Shown piece by piece: positions 12,664-25,111 of a DNA stretch of 64,000 nt. Origin of the DNA: Albugo candida (taxonomy: Eukaryota; Oomycota; Peronosporomycetes; Albuginales; Albuginaceae); contig CAJNAR010000168.1 of assembly GCA_905220665.1 (NCBI GenBank), positions 434,001 through 498,000 of the forward strand, given 5' to 3'. The notes under the pieces are model-generated. The model was not told the origin of the DNA, did not search any database, and saw nothing but the letters and a program-made list of their open reading frames with translations. Made by a program: the position numbers and the translations under genes. Position 1 is the first letter of the stretch, and every line of letters begins with the position of its first letter.

Positions 12664-15600
12664 TCATTTGATATTGTAATTTCGAACTTTAGTCCGATCA
12701 TTGATCAGCTCTGCTCGCTTGGATTGAAGTTGTTGTAGTTTCTTCATCACAATCTGTTGACTCAAAGTCGCTCTAGCCGATATGCGTACTTCCTTCGCCT
12801 CATAGTTTGCATTGCTTTCACTGTTTCCTGTTCGTCTTCCTGTCAACATCAACAGATCCTTTGGTATGACACTTGAATTAAGGATACCTGCATCAACTTC
12901 ACACACAAAAAACATGCTTAAAGAAATTCAAAGGATATCTTGTTGTAATTTGACTCGAGCGTCTGAGACTTTTGGTTCTCTTACGCAATTGATTGTTGTC
13001 GTCGCAGTATCATTTCCCGATGAACTTTGTATGCTGAGATCATTGACGGTTCCATTTCTCTCGCTTTGATGATTTCCAGACTGTCCTCTGTTGTCTTGCC
13101 TTCCAGTCGTCGACAATTCGGCATCTGTAGGAGTCACTTTCTCGTCAGCATACCTCAAACTAACTCTCTTCGATTTTGATGGGGTACCGCTAGTGACATT
13201 CTCATCTACGGAATTGGACAGACTTTGTGAGAAGTCATGCACCGAGCTGAGCTTTTGACGCTGTATTTTTATCATTCGCCGGAGTTCTTTCTTGAGTATC
13301 TTATTGTGCTGACGACATTCTTCTAATGACTGCATGAGATCTTCGATCAAAGTCTCGTAGTCGTTTTTGTTTTGGAATTCTGCTCGCAGACCAGTCGTCT
13401 CGTCCGAAGATCCCTCTTTATGTCTTCTTGCTTCAGCGCTGAGCTGATTGCTAAGCTCCATTAATTGTATTCGTTCGACTGCTAATCTCTCAATATCGGC
13501 ATTTGCAGCCACCAAACTTTTTTTGAGAGATTTTACCTCACTTTGGAGGCTTTTGAGTTGCTTGGGTGAGGCTCTCAATTCAATGTGCTGCCTTGAGAGC
13601 TGTCGTTCTAATTCCGCAATTTGTACATGCTTTTCCACCACGGTTCTGTTTGCCTCGCTCAATTGTAATTTGTACATATTGATCTCTTTTTGAAGTAAGC
13701 TGTTGTTCTCTGCCAGGCTTCGTAAAGCACCTTGATCGTGATCTTGATCAGCAGCATCTATTTCTTCTCTATGTCGAGCCTTCTTCCCTACTTGTTCTCT
13801 GATTGCCTCTTTCATTTCGCGGATCATGTCTGTAAGAAACGTCATAGAGATAGAACGTTACAGTGACGATGGCTCATATGCACAAGGAAACACACCTTTG
13901 AGGCGACTATTTTCCTCTATATAATTGGAGATCATTTCATTTTTATCACTTGACTTGTTGCTGCCAATTCCATCTTCAGTCATCGCTATGTGATGTTTTT
14001 CCTGGGAATGCAGCTTGTTGGGGACCGAGCTTACGGTGGGTGGTCCAAGATCACCACTCCAAAGCGGAGATAACGTTTGTGACGCTGACCCCCACTTGTT
14101 GTGAGTAGAAGCAGAATCGAATGAGAATAACTTTCCATCTGTACGGCTTATCGAAGACTTCAAAGGAGCTGCGAAGGTCTCTGCGACATGTTGATTAGCT
14201 TGTATTGTGAAGAGCTCAGTCTGCAGTCGCTGGATTTCGATTTCTGTATGACAAAGTTGCTCTTGTAGGGTCGTCTTCTCCTTCAGAATATTATCATTTG
14301 CTTGCTGTAACTCACGCACTCGAGCTTCTTGATAAATTCGAGATTCCTGCTCTGTGTCTTGCAACTTACGCTCCCAGCTAAGATTCTGGGCAACAAGCTT
14401 TTGTTGTAGCTCTTCTTCTTTTTCATGTTCTTCTTCAATTTGCGTCTGGAGCTTTTTAATCGAGCCTTCATGCGTTTGAATTTGATCAAGCAATTCTTCT
14501 AAACGACTTTGCATTCTTTGTTGAGTTCTTTCCGAATTCAGCAGCTTTTCTGTCAAATTTTGAACAGCAACACCATGCGAGGAGTTGGTTTCATTCAGCT
14601 GTTCCGTGATTTCCTTCACTTCGACTTCTTTGATACTTACTTTGTCCTCTAGTTCCCAACGTACACGCTGAAGCTCAGTTTCTTTGTCGACATATCTTTC
14701 CTGCTCAGCTTGAAGTTGAGTTTTCAGACTGTTGATTGACTCTTCTGTCCGCTTATTTTGACAGCGTGTTTGCTCTTCCTACAATCAAAAGTGTGTCAGA
14801 GGGCACGTCGCAGCAATATACCTTGATTTGCAACTACCATTTGCTGTTTTTCGCGAGCCATTTCGTTTAAATGATCTTTTTTCTGCTGTTCGAAAGCATT
14901 TTCCATAGTATATAATTGATCCAAAGCGTCTGCCATTCGACTTTCATATTCATCCAAAACGGCCTGTTTTTGTTGCTGTACTTGAATTCTTTCCTTCTTT
15001 AATTCGTCAATTTCTGCGTTCTTCATAAACTTGAGATCATCTAGTTGCCAGCTTATCTCTTTTTGATCCTTTTCATACTTCTGCACGACCATTTCCAACT
15101 CTTCTACTCTGTCTTGGAGTTGTTTGCTTCGCTTCTTCCAAACTTCACAATCAGACTGAGCTTTAATCGATTCACTTCGAAGCTGTGAATACTTTGTTTC
15201 ACATTCCTCCAGTTGATTTCCATGCTTTACCGTTTGATCACGTACGAGTTGATCCACACTTTGTTTCCATTCTCGTCTTTCAGCATCGATTTCTTCATTC
15301 TTCTGATCCAAAAGACGTTCGTTCTCTTGCCGACTTTGGACCAGGCATTTTTCCAGTTGTTTGATTTTGTCTTCATAACCCCAGTTAAATTCTTCCAATT
15401 GTAGTCTGAATTCCTTTGATCGTATCTGTATCTCGGTCTCTTTCGCTTTGACATTTTTCTTCTCCCGTGTAAGCTCAGATCGCAATTCCGCCATCGCGGC
15501 CTTTAGCTCACTTATTTCTTCTGTCTGACAGTGTAGTTGCTTTTTCAAAGTCGTAAAAGTGCTGTCATATTCCAAAAGTTCTTCATCTCTTCCTTCTAAA

Positions 15601-15944
15601 AGCTTTAGCGACCACGCACTCAGAACTTTTAACAGATCACGTGCATTGATACCTTCAAATTGTATTGGAAATCTTCCTGTAGTTTAACGAGCTTTTGCTT
15701 CAAAATCGCATTCTCGGATTCCTATGGAAAAATAAGTAAACTAAGAAATTGTATCGGGATTGTATCGGGAACCACTCACTTTTTCACGACTTAAATTCTC
15801 CAACGATTGAATCCTAAATTCATTAATTTCGTGTAATTCTTTTTCTTTTTCCTGAACCAAAGAGCGAATTTTGTCGGGTGAGTAATAGGCTCGAGAATCG
15901 TTTGATTGAGGTTCGTGCAATTTATTTCGTATGGAATTGTCCAT
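12664..15944 (-). CDS. Long coiled-coil protein, family not recognised
   Basis: Exons 15944-15780, 15721-15653, 15602-14838, 14778-13896 and 13829 down to about 12985 join in frame. A last exon from about 12858 to 12664 ends in RTKVRNYNIK; the intron before it (about 126 bp) is the least certain. The protein is about 970 residues, almost all Glu/Lys/Gln-rich heptads, with a low-complexity Ser/Thr-rich gap around 14190-13930 and another near 13250-12990. No motor, kinase or membrane domain is visible. Such proteins are often centrosomal or cytoskeletal scaffolds, but nothing here proves that. Its start lies about 80 bp from the start of the divergent AAA gene. Confidence 0.75.
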
Positions 15945-16025
15945 GTACTTAATGGTATCGATTCGCTGTGCATTGAAGAGGCACCGACGCCATCCAGTCT
16001 AGTGTGGAAAGCACAAGTTGAGGTG
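15945..16025. promoter_or_regulatory. Short shared intergenic region between divergent genes
   Basis: About 80 bp separates the minus-strand coiled-coil start (15944) from the first in-frame ATG of the plus-strand AAA gene (16026). Both promoters must therefore share this space or lie inside the neighbouring transcript. The AAA frame stays open upstream of 16026 without an ATG, so an upstream start exon cannot be excluded. Confidence 0.4.
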
Positions 16026-18530
16026 ATGACGGCATTCTGTGTGGACGCAGACCACGACGCGGTCAGTATAGCTCGGGATACATGCTGTTGTATCCTGTAT
16101 GTCAATGGGAGCCAAAACGTTCGCACGGAGCATTCCTATGTTATGGTCAAATGCACTTTAGAAAACGGGCAGGACGTTCGCATCGCATATGCGAAACTTG
16201 TGCGGCATTTAACGGAATCTCAGTCACTTTGTAAAAGCGTAAATGCATCGGATGCAGTCGTTTTTTCGAGTGGATTGAGAGTTGCGTTGAGATTAAAGTC
16301 AGCCGAATTGACGAAAATGGATGCATCAGCATACTGCAAAGTAGAGCCAAAAGTTGACTATTTCGTGCATGAAAACCAAAGTGATACTACCTCTACGACT
16401 CCGTTAAACAATGCGAAAAGTTGCTCGTGTGAAGTAGGTGTCATTGACTCGGCCACTTTGAAGCTGCTTGATTTTCAGATTCTCAATACCGCGGCACGAC
16501 GAAGCTTAATGCAAGTTACAACTCAAGTAATTGTTTATACTACGGAGCAGCTAATGAGGAAAAAGCTTATACAATTTTGATGTAGTTAGTGCATTTATCC
16601 GTTGTGTGGGATGGCAAATACCAAGAAATCAATTGGTTTGGTTGTCAATACACTGTACAGTTCTCAAATATCAGATGGAAGAGATATGGAAGTGGCTGCT
16701 GTGAAAAGATTGGAATAATTGACGCGCATATCTCCACCTTAGATATATTTGACCATGTCGCAAACGTAGCCAAGCCCCTTGCCCACAATGGTTTCCTGTC
16801 AAGTCACGTGCAAAAAGCGACACAATTCATAGCCAGTAGGTTGGGAGGCGTTCAAAGCCAGGCAGAGCAAATTCTGGAGCTGATCCATCAACGATTCACC
16901 AGGCCATTTCGACAACAAAGCATTGTAGGAGACTATATCGGGTGTGTGGTTACTGGTGTGTCTGGAAGTGGTAAGACGAGCTTGGTACGGTGTATAACGC
17001 AGAGCCTTTGCGTTCCAATTATTTGGTTATGTGAGGATGACATTTTGCCAGCTATCCAAGGTGGCCTTGACACGCGTCTGATAGATAAATTGCAAGCAGT
17101 TTTCAAGCAGAAAGAAGAATGCATTCTCGTCATTGATGGATTGGAGAATTTTGCACCAAGAAGACAATCGCATTTAACGAACACGCTGCAGCTGAAAACT
17201 TTGCTTTTGACTCTTGATTACATCAAAGAGAATTCCAAGACATTCGTTGTAGCGACCACATGTCATTTGAAAGATATCGATCAAGCAATATGTAGTAATG
17301 ACCGCCTGGAGTTGGAAGTACAACTAGAGCCTCCCACTCGAAAACAACGACTTGAAATCCTTGAGATTATTGCAAAAGATTGGCCCATAACGAATGATTT
17401 TGCTCAGTTTGTAGCACATGTCAGTGACAGTACCGGGGGATATGTTGCTGCTGATCTGGTCCGAGTTTGTCAGCACATTTTGCTGGACATCAGCTCGAGT
17501 TCCCATGCAAACCCATTCGGTGATGTTAAGTCATTTGACATCAGCGAAGAAATGGTAAGGCGAGCTCTAGCGTCAACTTTCCCGTCTGTCTTACAAGGAT
17601 ACACTATTCTCCGAAAAGGCTCCGATCTATGTACGGAATCCGATCCTTTTGCAAAATTCCACGGCCTTGATGATGTCATACGGGAACTTCGGATAGCATT
17701 ACTGGAGCCTCTGATGAATTGTGATCGATACCTTAAATTTGGTGCAGTCCCTCCGAGAGGAATACTTCTTTCCGGTCCTTCGGGATCAGGAAAGACGGCA
17801 GTAGCTCTTGCAGTAGCAAAGGAATGTGAACGAGCAGGTTTAGCAACATTCATATCGGTCAAATGTACCGAGCTGATCAATAAGGTTGTGGGTGATACTG
17901 AAAAATCACTAGCAGCGCTCTTCAAGAGTGCACGACTAGCTGCTCCATGTATCATTTATTTCGACCAAATTGAGTGCCTCGCCCCAGTTCGAGGCTTTGA
18001 TTCCAGCACAGAGCAAACCTTTGATCGACTTTTGAGTTATTTGTTGATAGAAATGGATGGATTTGATACCAGAAATGATGCCGTCACTTCCAATGAGTTT
18101 GTGAAACAGCATATTGTGATTTTGGCAACAACAACAGACATCCGTCAATTAGATCCAGCGATATTACGTCCCGGGTGCGATTTGACTCTTTCTTGTGCTT
18201 GTGAAACGCAGACTCATTGACATTTTGCATTGTAGACGATTTGATATACATCTCCATCTACACTTACCCGACGGAAAAGCTCGCGAAAGAATCATACTCG
18301 ACTTATTGACTGAGATTCCTCTTCAGTACGACAGAGACGATTCAGCAATGTCTGATTGCCAGCGAGTAGCAAATCACATCGCGCAGCAAACAGAGTGCTG
18401 GACAGCTCTGAACATTAAGCAGGTTTTCCAGGAAGCGGCGATGGCGACTTTACGCTCCAATATCGACGCGAGAAACGTGCCCATTGATCAAGTCATTCGC
18501 TCCTTCGATTCGCTCGCAGTAACGCGATAA
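16026..18530 (+). CDS. Tandem AAA ATPase of the CDC48/AFG2B (SPATA5L1) type with altered Walker B sites
   Basis: Exons 16026-16526, 16586-18174 and 18236-18530 give 794 residues. An N-terminal region (about 1-260) is followed by AAA domain 1 with Walker A GVSGSGKTS and AAA domain 2 with Walker A GPSGSGKTA, then sensor 1 (ILATTTDIRQLDPAILRPG) and RFD after the second splice. The block VGDTEKSLAALF and an insertion before sensor 1 favour the AFG2B/SPATA5L1 branch, which acts in ribosome maturation. Oddly, Walker B reads LVIDGLE in domain 1 and IYFDQIE in domain 2, so the catalytic Glu is Gly and Gln. ATP could bind but hydrolysis should be weak. PEX1 or another CDC48 relative is possible but fits less well. 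Confidence 0.8.
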
Positions 18531-18866
18531 AAAATATTAGTTTAAAGGTGTAACACTTGTGCACGAGACGCATTGAAGTCTTACAAGTGAGTGCATATAC
18601 TCACACGAAAGTGCGCTGCGCCGCGCCACGTATCACCGCTACTAATTTCTACTTCAAGCGGTTTGAAATATTGCGCTTACTCAATTTCGACATTGAATGA
18701 CACGTAAATAAGCGGTTCAACGGCAAAGGATACAAATTGCGTAATGTTTTGTCCGCTTCTTTTAGCAAATCAAAACGCACGACCCTGCTCTGACTCGAAT
18801 AACAATGCGATAGAGCAATAAAGTGGAAAGTCGTTCCAATAAAAACAAAACACAGAGTTTACATCG
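18531..18866. other. Intergenic stretch between AAA and USP genes
   Basis: No gene or repeat was seen. It should hold the 3' end of the AAA transcript and the promoter of the gene starting at 18867. Confidence 0.5.
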
Positions 18867-21485
18867 ATGCCAACGTCAGCTGAATCTGATTCTGACCAAT
18901 TAAGAACAATTATTGGAGCGGAAAAGCATTGTATGGCACCTTTTGTGAGCAAGTCGGACGAGATGTTGTGTCACGGATGGCTCCATATTAAAACTCGCTC
19001 TATGATGAACGTTCGACCGCGTCATTTACGATATTGTGTCGTGTATAAAGACGACGGTATACTACTAACATTTCGAGTGCAACCTTCGTCACAAGAACTC
19101 GTTGGTGTCATTCGTCCGCTACGAAAATATTGTATTAAAAATGTACGCGAATGGAATTTACGCAAATGTGGCTTCTTCCTCACTGTGATAAAGTCCAATG
19201 AAAACGTCGAGCGAGTTTTGGAGATCACGTTACCAACTTCAGCATCAATGAATGAGTGGCGACGTGCGTTTTTAATTATGACAGAACCTCTTGCTGAGAG
19301 AAAACAAGTACTGTGCAAACTGAATGCTTCACTGGAGTTCGATACATCGATTGACGCATCGCTTGTGGAAACAAAACAGCCGAATTTCTGGGTTAAGGGA
19401 GCTTCCATTCATCGTGGCTTACTGAATAATACAGGTAAGATGCACGAGAGATATTTACACACATGTGCTCGATCTCATGAAGCGTACGCTCAGGCGAAAA
19501 TAATTGCTTTCTTAACGTTATCATACAGAGCTTTTGGCATTTACAGCCAATGCGGCATTTTCTCTTGAATGCTGAGATAAAAAATGACACTAAAAGCGTC
19601 GAGACGAGTGTATTACGAGCTTTACAAGTAAGGTCTATCGAGCTGTTGGTGATTGTACCATGTTTGATGAGTTGTGTAGACCATTATGATCGAATACGAT
19701 GACACATCCAGTGGTTCACTTCATTCGCGTGGGCTTCGAAAAGGCCTTAGTGTCTTATACAAAGCAGTAAGTGATCATAAGGATACCTGCGACATTCGTT
19801 TTTGACGATTTTGTGCTCGGAAGGATAAGAATTTTCAGGAAGGGATGATGTATGACGCTGAAGAAACGCTTGTACGCCACACACGTCTTTGTATAATTCT
19901 AACGATACTGAATTTCGTTGTAGTTGGCACTATTGAATCTCATGCATCAACAAACGGTACACTTTCTCCCACAAAGGTTTTTAGATATTGCTGTCTCACA
20001 AAACGCGCAAGGATGTGACAGAATTGGATCAAAACAAGGAGAATACGGCATTAGTGAGGACATTGACTCGGCTCATTCGAAATGATGCTTACAATGATAC
20101 CTCACCGACGATTTTTGACCAGCATAGTATTCCCCATGTGGTGTTTAGCCATCAAATGTACGATAGATTTGTGTGCAGCATATGTCAACATGCAACATCT
20201 TGGGAGCTATCCAGCAATTTGGTCTTTACGACTTATGCAAGCGATTTTTTAGACAAATCGTTTTCGTCTATGGAAGACTTGCTTCGACATGTATCTAGCT
20301 CGGAAACGACCACTTCATGTACCAGTGGAAAATGTACCGGAACAAATCAAAAAAAGGTAATATTGAGACCTAATCAAGTCTCATGAGAGCTGACGATGTA
20401 CTGTTGTATAGCGCTCAATTTACCGTTTTCCAATGGTATTCACGATATCAATTTTATGGTCGACAGCATCGGCATCCTGCAAACAAGTCGAAACACTCAT
20501 GTCTAACATCACAAATCGTCTTGACCTGGCAAAAGCTTTTGTGGCAGGAGGCCCGGCTGCTCATTTATATCGTGGTGGAATTCGAACAACTTATCGATTG
20601 CGGGGATTTGTGTGCTATTACGGGAAGCATTATGTCGCTATATTTTATAGCACAACTCATAAAATATGGTTACTTTTCGATGACAGCCGCGTTGTTGAAG
20701 TTGGAACTTGGAGTCAGGTTGTGGCAAAATGTTTGAAGGGAAGATCACAGCCCGTTCTTCTCTTTTACGAGTTACCGGATCGTCGAAAAGATTCATCAGT
20801 TAATATAATTGACGACGTGTATAGAACGTCTACAAGTGATAGAACATGGCCATTGGGATCGCTTGACAGTGTTTCAGAGGTCCCAGATGAAATAATTGAA
20901 TGGAATGGTGCCGTAGCTTTGCCGATCGAGCCCGAAGATCAAACTTCAAGTCCGAGCCAAAGCAAGACAGTGATTATCCAAGTGAAGGGTGATCAAGATA
21001 GAGAACACCTTCAAGCGACATTCAAGTTCCACCAGGATATAACTCCAGTTTCGTCTGCGATCGCCGTACAGCCACGGCTGGCAGCAATGCGAATACCGTT
21101 GCAATCGAATGAATATGACGTTATGTATACGGATGAAAATCGCATTCTTGGCCTCCTTCTCGCCAAGTTTGATGGGGTTCTTACGATCGTTGGCTTCCCT
21201 CGTGACTCTTCTGGTGATATGTTTGGCGCCGAGTCGAGCGGTAAAATAAAGATTTTAGACAGTTTTGTTCACGCGAATGGACATATTCTTCATCAGTATT
21301 CTGTGAAAAGGGCGATACAAATGCTAAGGGCTCAACAACGTCCTTTAATTATTCGTCTCCAGCGTTCAACAAAGACCAAATCATTGCTTGAAATGGGATT
21401 CTCGAATGAGATGGTTACTAACGCATTGCTGAATTCGAATGGTGACATGGAAGCAGCAAGTCATTATTGTATTGAGAAGGCGTAG
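18867..21485 (+). CDS. PH domain + USP53/54-like ubiquitin protease fold + UBA domain
   Basis: A PH domain (residues about 30-135, ending with an EWRRAF helix) precedes a USP catalytic fold and a C-terminal UBA domain (about the last 35 residues, LEMGFSNEMV...). Exons: 18867-19434, 19547-19627, 19680-19766, 19824-19871, 19924-19956, 20012-20356 and 20412-21485. The USP part matches the USP53/54 branch: GLLN start, FQEGMMYDAEETL, a CSIC zinc knuckle and CTSGKC, TISILWS, then YYGKHYVAIF (catalytic His) and LLFDDSRVVEVG. The Cys box is odd: after GLLNNT the sequence reads NAAF with a frame change to LLNAEI, so no CFLN motif is readable. It may be an inactive USP, or exon 1/2 is spliced unusually. 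Confidence 0.75.
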
Positions 21486-22005
21486 TTACAGTATTTAGCG
21501 AGACAGCGCTTTCGGATAAAAAGCTTTAATAGAATATAAATTGTAAAATCGCAAAATAACTGCGATGATAGACGCCAGAATTTGGAATGTTGCTTGATGA
21601 GCTACTGACGTTATTGTCAAACGTGTATCACTAAACATACTATTGCTTAGTATGCAAGTGACATAGCATTCTGAACTAAAGTGCAGTGCGCATAGATCAC
21701 GTACAAGCAACAAGAAAAGCACCTTTTGACCAATGATATAATCGGAACAGGCGTTCGTATTGTGGAACGGTTTTACATGTACCCGTTCGAACATATTTTC
21801 GAATATCAGAGCTTATGCTTCATATAAATTCCATAAGGTATACAGTAGATACAATGAGATAGCTATTACAAACCTTATTTCGGAATTATGAAATAATCGC
21901 GTTAATCTACTAGTAAAGGTCCCGAAATAGTTAATCCATTATCTCACCAAAGCTCCATACTTTGATTCTCCCCCACTCGAGCAGTCACACGCTTCGCAGA
22001 TCCAA
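21486..22005. other. Intergenic stretch upstream of trehalase
   Basis: AT-rich and without a convincing gene. It includes the USP gene 3' end and presumably the trehalase promoter. No repeat was noticed. Confidence 0.5.
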
Positions 22006-24249
22006 ATGATGAAAATGCTAACTCGTCTCGGCCGAAATCCCTCAACAGATATTCAGCGGAGCGATGAGCAGCAGCGCAATAAACGCACTTGCTCGTGTCC
22101 TAAATGCTTCCTCACGCGATCGTATGGGACACTTTCTCAGACTGAACAAGATCGAACGTGTAAGGAGGAGAGAATGTCACACAACTGTATCGGATCGCGT
22201 GAGCATCACATGACTCTTCGTTCAGTCATGAATAGCGTAAAACGACATGCTTTTGTGATTGGACTGACAATGTTTTTGACGATCTCAGTGAGCGTTCTCT
22301 TTGTACACACTCAAAGCCAAATCGATTCGAAGCCAAGCGTCATTAAAAATGAGAAATTTATGGGCTCTTTAACGGATCTCTATCAGAAAATCATCGACGA
22401 CACGAAAAGAGATTTCTTGGAAGCGCAGCAATCAGGCGATACAAATTGGTCGCAAAACTGGCTAAAGCGATTAGATCCAGCGATAACCGAACTGATGTCG
22501 CTATACTGTCATGGGGAAGTCTTACATACAATCCAAATGGCAAATGTTTTTCAGGATAGCAAATATTTTGTGGATATGCCAATTAGAAGTAACAGCAGTG
22601 CGAAACTCATTTTTCATGATTTTGAACATCGGCAATTATCGTTAAAAAAGTTCGTTGCGGCGCATAACGGATCTAAAGATTTGGAGAAAGATAAGGCCGA
22701 GTACGTTGGCTTATTACGCGAGTTTCTCAATCGACATTTCGATCAGCCAGGATCCGATATGATTCCTGCAACTCCTAATGACTATCAAGAACACACGCTA
22801 CCTCCGCTGATCAGCACCATAAAGAATTCCGAATATCAGAATTGGGCATTCGAATTGCACCAATTGTGGAAACATTTGGGTAGAATTCCTCAAAGCAGTG
22901 TGCGAGGATCGTATTTACACACGAAACCAGAAGACATGCAGCAAGAAGGCATCAAATCTTCACAATATATTGTGGTCGTGCCAGGAGGTCGATTTCGTGA
23001 ATCGTATTATTGGGATTCCTTGTGGATAATTACCGGATTACTGATTAGTGATTTGAAAGAAACAGCGAGAAATGTCGTCAATAACCTTCTGAATTACGTC
23101 GCAGAGTACGGTTTTGTACCTAATGGAGGAAGAATTTATTATTTGACTCGCTCACAGCCTCCAATGTTATCGGAAATGGTCAAACTGATTGCTCAGTATA
23201 CTCGAAACACAACTTTGACGGAATTCGATTTGGAATATCTTTCATATGCGGTACCAATATTGGAGAAAGAATACTCTTTTTGGATGAAAGAAGGCCCAGG
23301 AGGTCATGCTGTCACATTTCTACGTCGAAAAATCGATGGAAATGGGCAGTATTCGGTAGTTACGCACACACTAAATCGATACATTTCGCAAGCCAATCAT
23401 CCCCGACCCGAGTCCTATCGTGAAGATTTTGTCATCGCTTCGAGTATGTATCCAACTGCGAATAATAGTGTCAATCAGGCTCGTCAAGACAGACTGAAAA
23501 AGAATTGGTACAATGATCTCATTGCAGCAGCCGAGAGCGGGTGGGATTTCAGCAGTCGCTGGCTCCGGGATGGTGTAGACTTACGAACAGTGTACACATC
23601 TCTGGTCTTACCAGTCGACTTGAATGCATTCATGTTTCGCATGGAAGAGAATTTGAGAGATTTCCATATAGCGCTTGGTAATCGTCACCGCGCCAGATTT
23701 TTCGACGCCGCAGCTACGAGACGTGCGCATGCAATTGAAGATGTTTTATGGAATGAGAAAGAAAAGTGCTGGAAGGATTATGATTTGGAAAGGCATTCTC
23801 ATCGAATGATACGAGCTGCTTCTGACTATAGTCCATTATGGGCCAAAGCTTTCAATATGAGTGACACTCAGCGCGTAAAAGATGTGATCGTATCACTGAA
23901 TGTATCGGGACTCATTCAATCCGCAGGGGTTCAAGCAACGACTACGTTCACTGGTCAGCAATGGGATGCACCAAATGCATGGCCTCCAGAGCAAGATTTG
24001 ATCATCGAAGGTCTTTTGAATCTCAATACGCCAGAGTCAAACGCAATGGCACGGGACCTCGCTAGACGATGGGTTCATTCTGGCTTCATCGCCTGGAAGC
24101 ATACAGGTCTCATGTATGAAAAGTATAACGCGACACAAGCCGGCAATGTCGGATACGGCGGAGAGTACTTTCCACAATTTGGCTTTGGGTGGGCAAATGG
24201 TGTCATTTTGAAGTATCTTACCATACATCAAAACCTGTTGCTCGATTGA
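22006..24249 (+). CDS. Membrane-anchored trehalase (GH37), single exon
   Basis: Hydrolyses trehalose to two glucose molecules. It has 747 residues in one uninterrupted frame. A single hydrophobic segment (about residues 82-101) after a basic cytoplasmic N-terminus predicts a type II membrane protein with the enzyme outside or in the lumen. Both trehalase signatures are present: PGGRFRESYYWDSLW (about residue 325) and QWDAPNAWPPEQ (about 655). The catalytic acid should be the Asp in SGWDFSSRW and the base the Glu in GGEYFPQFGFGWANGV. Length agrees with eukaryotic acid/neutral-like GH37 members plus the anchor. The first of several ATGs was chosen; the start at residue 4 is equally possible. 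Confidence 0.95.
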   Translation: MMKMLTRLGRNPSTDIQRSDEQQRNKRTCSCPKCFLTRSYGTLSQTEQDRTCKEERMSHNCIGSREHHMTLRSVMNSVKRHAFVIGLTMFLTISVSVLFVHTQSQIDSKPSVIKNEKFMGSLTDLYQKIIDDTKRDFLEAQQSGDTNWSQNWLKRLDPAITELMSLYCHGEVLHTIQMANVFQDSKYFVDMPIRSNSSAKLIFHDFEHRQLSLKKFVAAHNGSKDLEKDKAEYVGLLREFLNRHFDQPGSDMIPATPNDYQEHTLPPLISTIKNSEYQNWAFELHQLWKHLGRIPQSSVRGSYLHTKPEDMQQEGIKSSQYIVVVPGGRFRESYYWDSLWIITGLLISDLKETARNVVNNLLNYVAEYGFVPNGGRIYYLTRSQPPMLSEMVKLIAQYTRNTTLTEFDLEYLSYAVPILEKEYSFWMKEGPGGHAVTFLRRKIDGNGQYSVVTHTLNRYISQANHPRPESYREDFVIASSMYPTANNSVNQARQDRLKKNWYNDLIAAAESGWDFSSRWLRDGVDLRTVYTSLVLPVDLNAFMFRMEENLRDFHIALGNRHRARFFDAAATRRAHAIEDVLWNEKEKCWKDYDLERHSHRMIRAASDYSPLWAKAFNMSDTQRVKDVIVSLNVSGLIQSAGVQATTTFTGQQWDAPNAWPPEQDLIIEGLLNLNTPESNAMARDLARRWVHSGFIAWKHTGLMYEKYNATQAGNVGYGGEYFPQFGFGWANGVILKYLTIHQNLLLD

Positions 24250-24486
24250 CCTGATAGCTTGCATGTGTCAATAATCTTTACAAATACAATACGGACTTCA
24301 AATATGAGCGCACTCGGTACTGTTTTGTCAGTTGATTGTCATTGTCACCGAATATTGAGATAAAAGACCGCGATGATGCTATATAGAGCATGCTTGTGGT
24401 CTCTGTAGAGTTCAGAGAAAGAATCAAAGTCGCGCATGCAACTTTGTATATTGCAACTTCATTTCCGCTATTTACTCGCGTGCTTC

Positions 24487-25111
24487 CTAAGCAGTCAGAA
24501 GACATGCACCTCCTACAGCTTTGATCTTCTTCTCAGCCTATATGACAAAAAACGCATTTGGATATCATGCTATTCGAGCACGAAAACGAACCTCTTGACT
24601 GAAGAATTTGGCCTTGACAATGACTGGAATCTTTGGAAGTCGTCCTTTACCGAGAACTTTAAAAAATCCCTATATTCAATGTGAATGAGATATTGACGAG
24701 TATTATGATAATAAGAGTCGTACGGCTTTAGTCACATCAATGATTGGAGCCTTATTGTCTGTGGACTTTTCTGCTTGCTCTTTACTTTTTTCAGATACCA
24801 ACGTCCATAACCGCTCGACATTGACGGTTGGGCAATGCTGACGATTTCGAAGAAGATGAAAATGACGCATTCCCACTTTTCCAAAGTACCCAGGATGGAA
24901 TTTATCCATCAAGATACGGTGATGATGTTGACCACCAGCGTTACCACGACCACCAGGATGCTTACGGTGCTTTCCAACACGACCGTGTCCAGCGCTGACA
25001 TGTCCACGTTTCTTACGAGTCTTTGAACAACGAGTTGGCTAATCAATCAAGTGCAAGACGAAATGATGAATGTACAGTCAATCTTCACTTTAAGAAGCGA
25101 ATTCTTACCAT
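24487..25111 (-). CDS. RPL27A: Ribosomal protein L27a (uL15), 4 exons
   Basis: Large-subunit protein of cytosolic ribosomes. The exons are 25111-25109 (only the ATG), 25038-24724, 24669-24592 and 24537-24487; together they code for 148 residues, the usual length. Recognised blocks are [20 protein letters not shown], a GGQHHH stretch, [39 protein letters not shown] and the end VGGACLLTA. Introns are 54-70 bp, all GT..AG and phase 0. A first exon holding just the start codon is common in ribosomal protein genes. It is convergent with trehalase, with about 240 bp between the stops. Confidence 0.95.

Noticed and set aside
15906..16025. Upstream extension of the AAA gene frame to 15906
   Set aside because: The frame is open but begins with TTG and overlaps the start of the divergent gene; the first ATG is at 16026.
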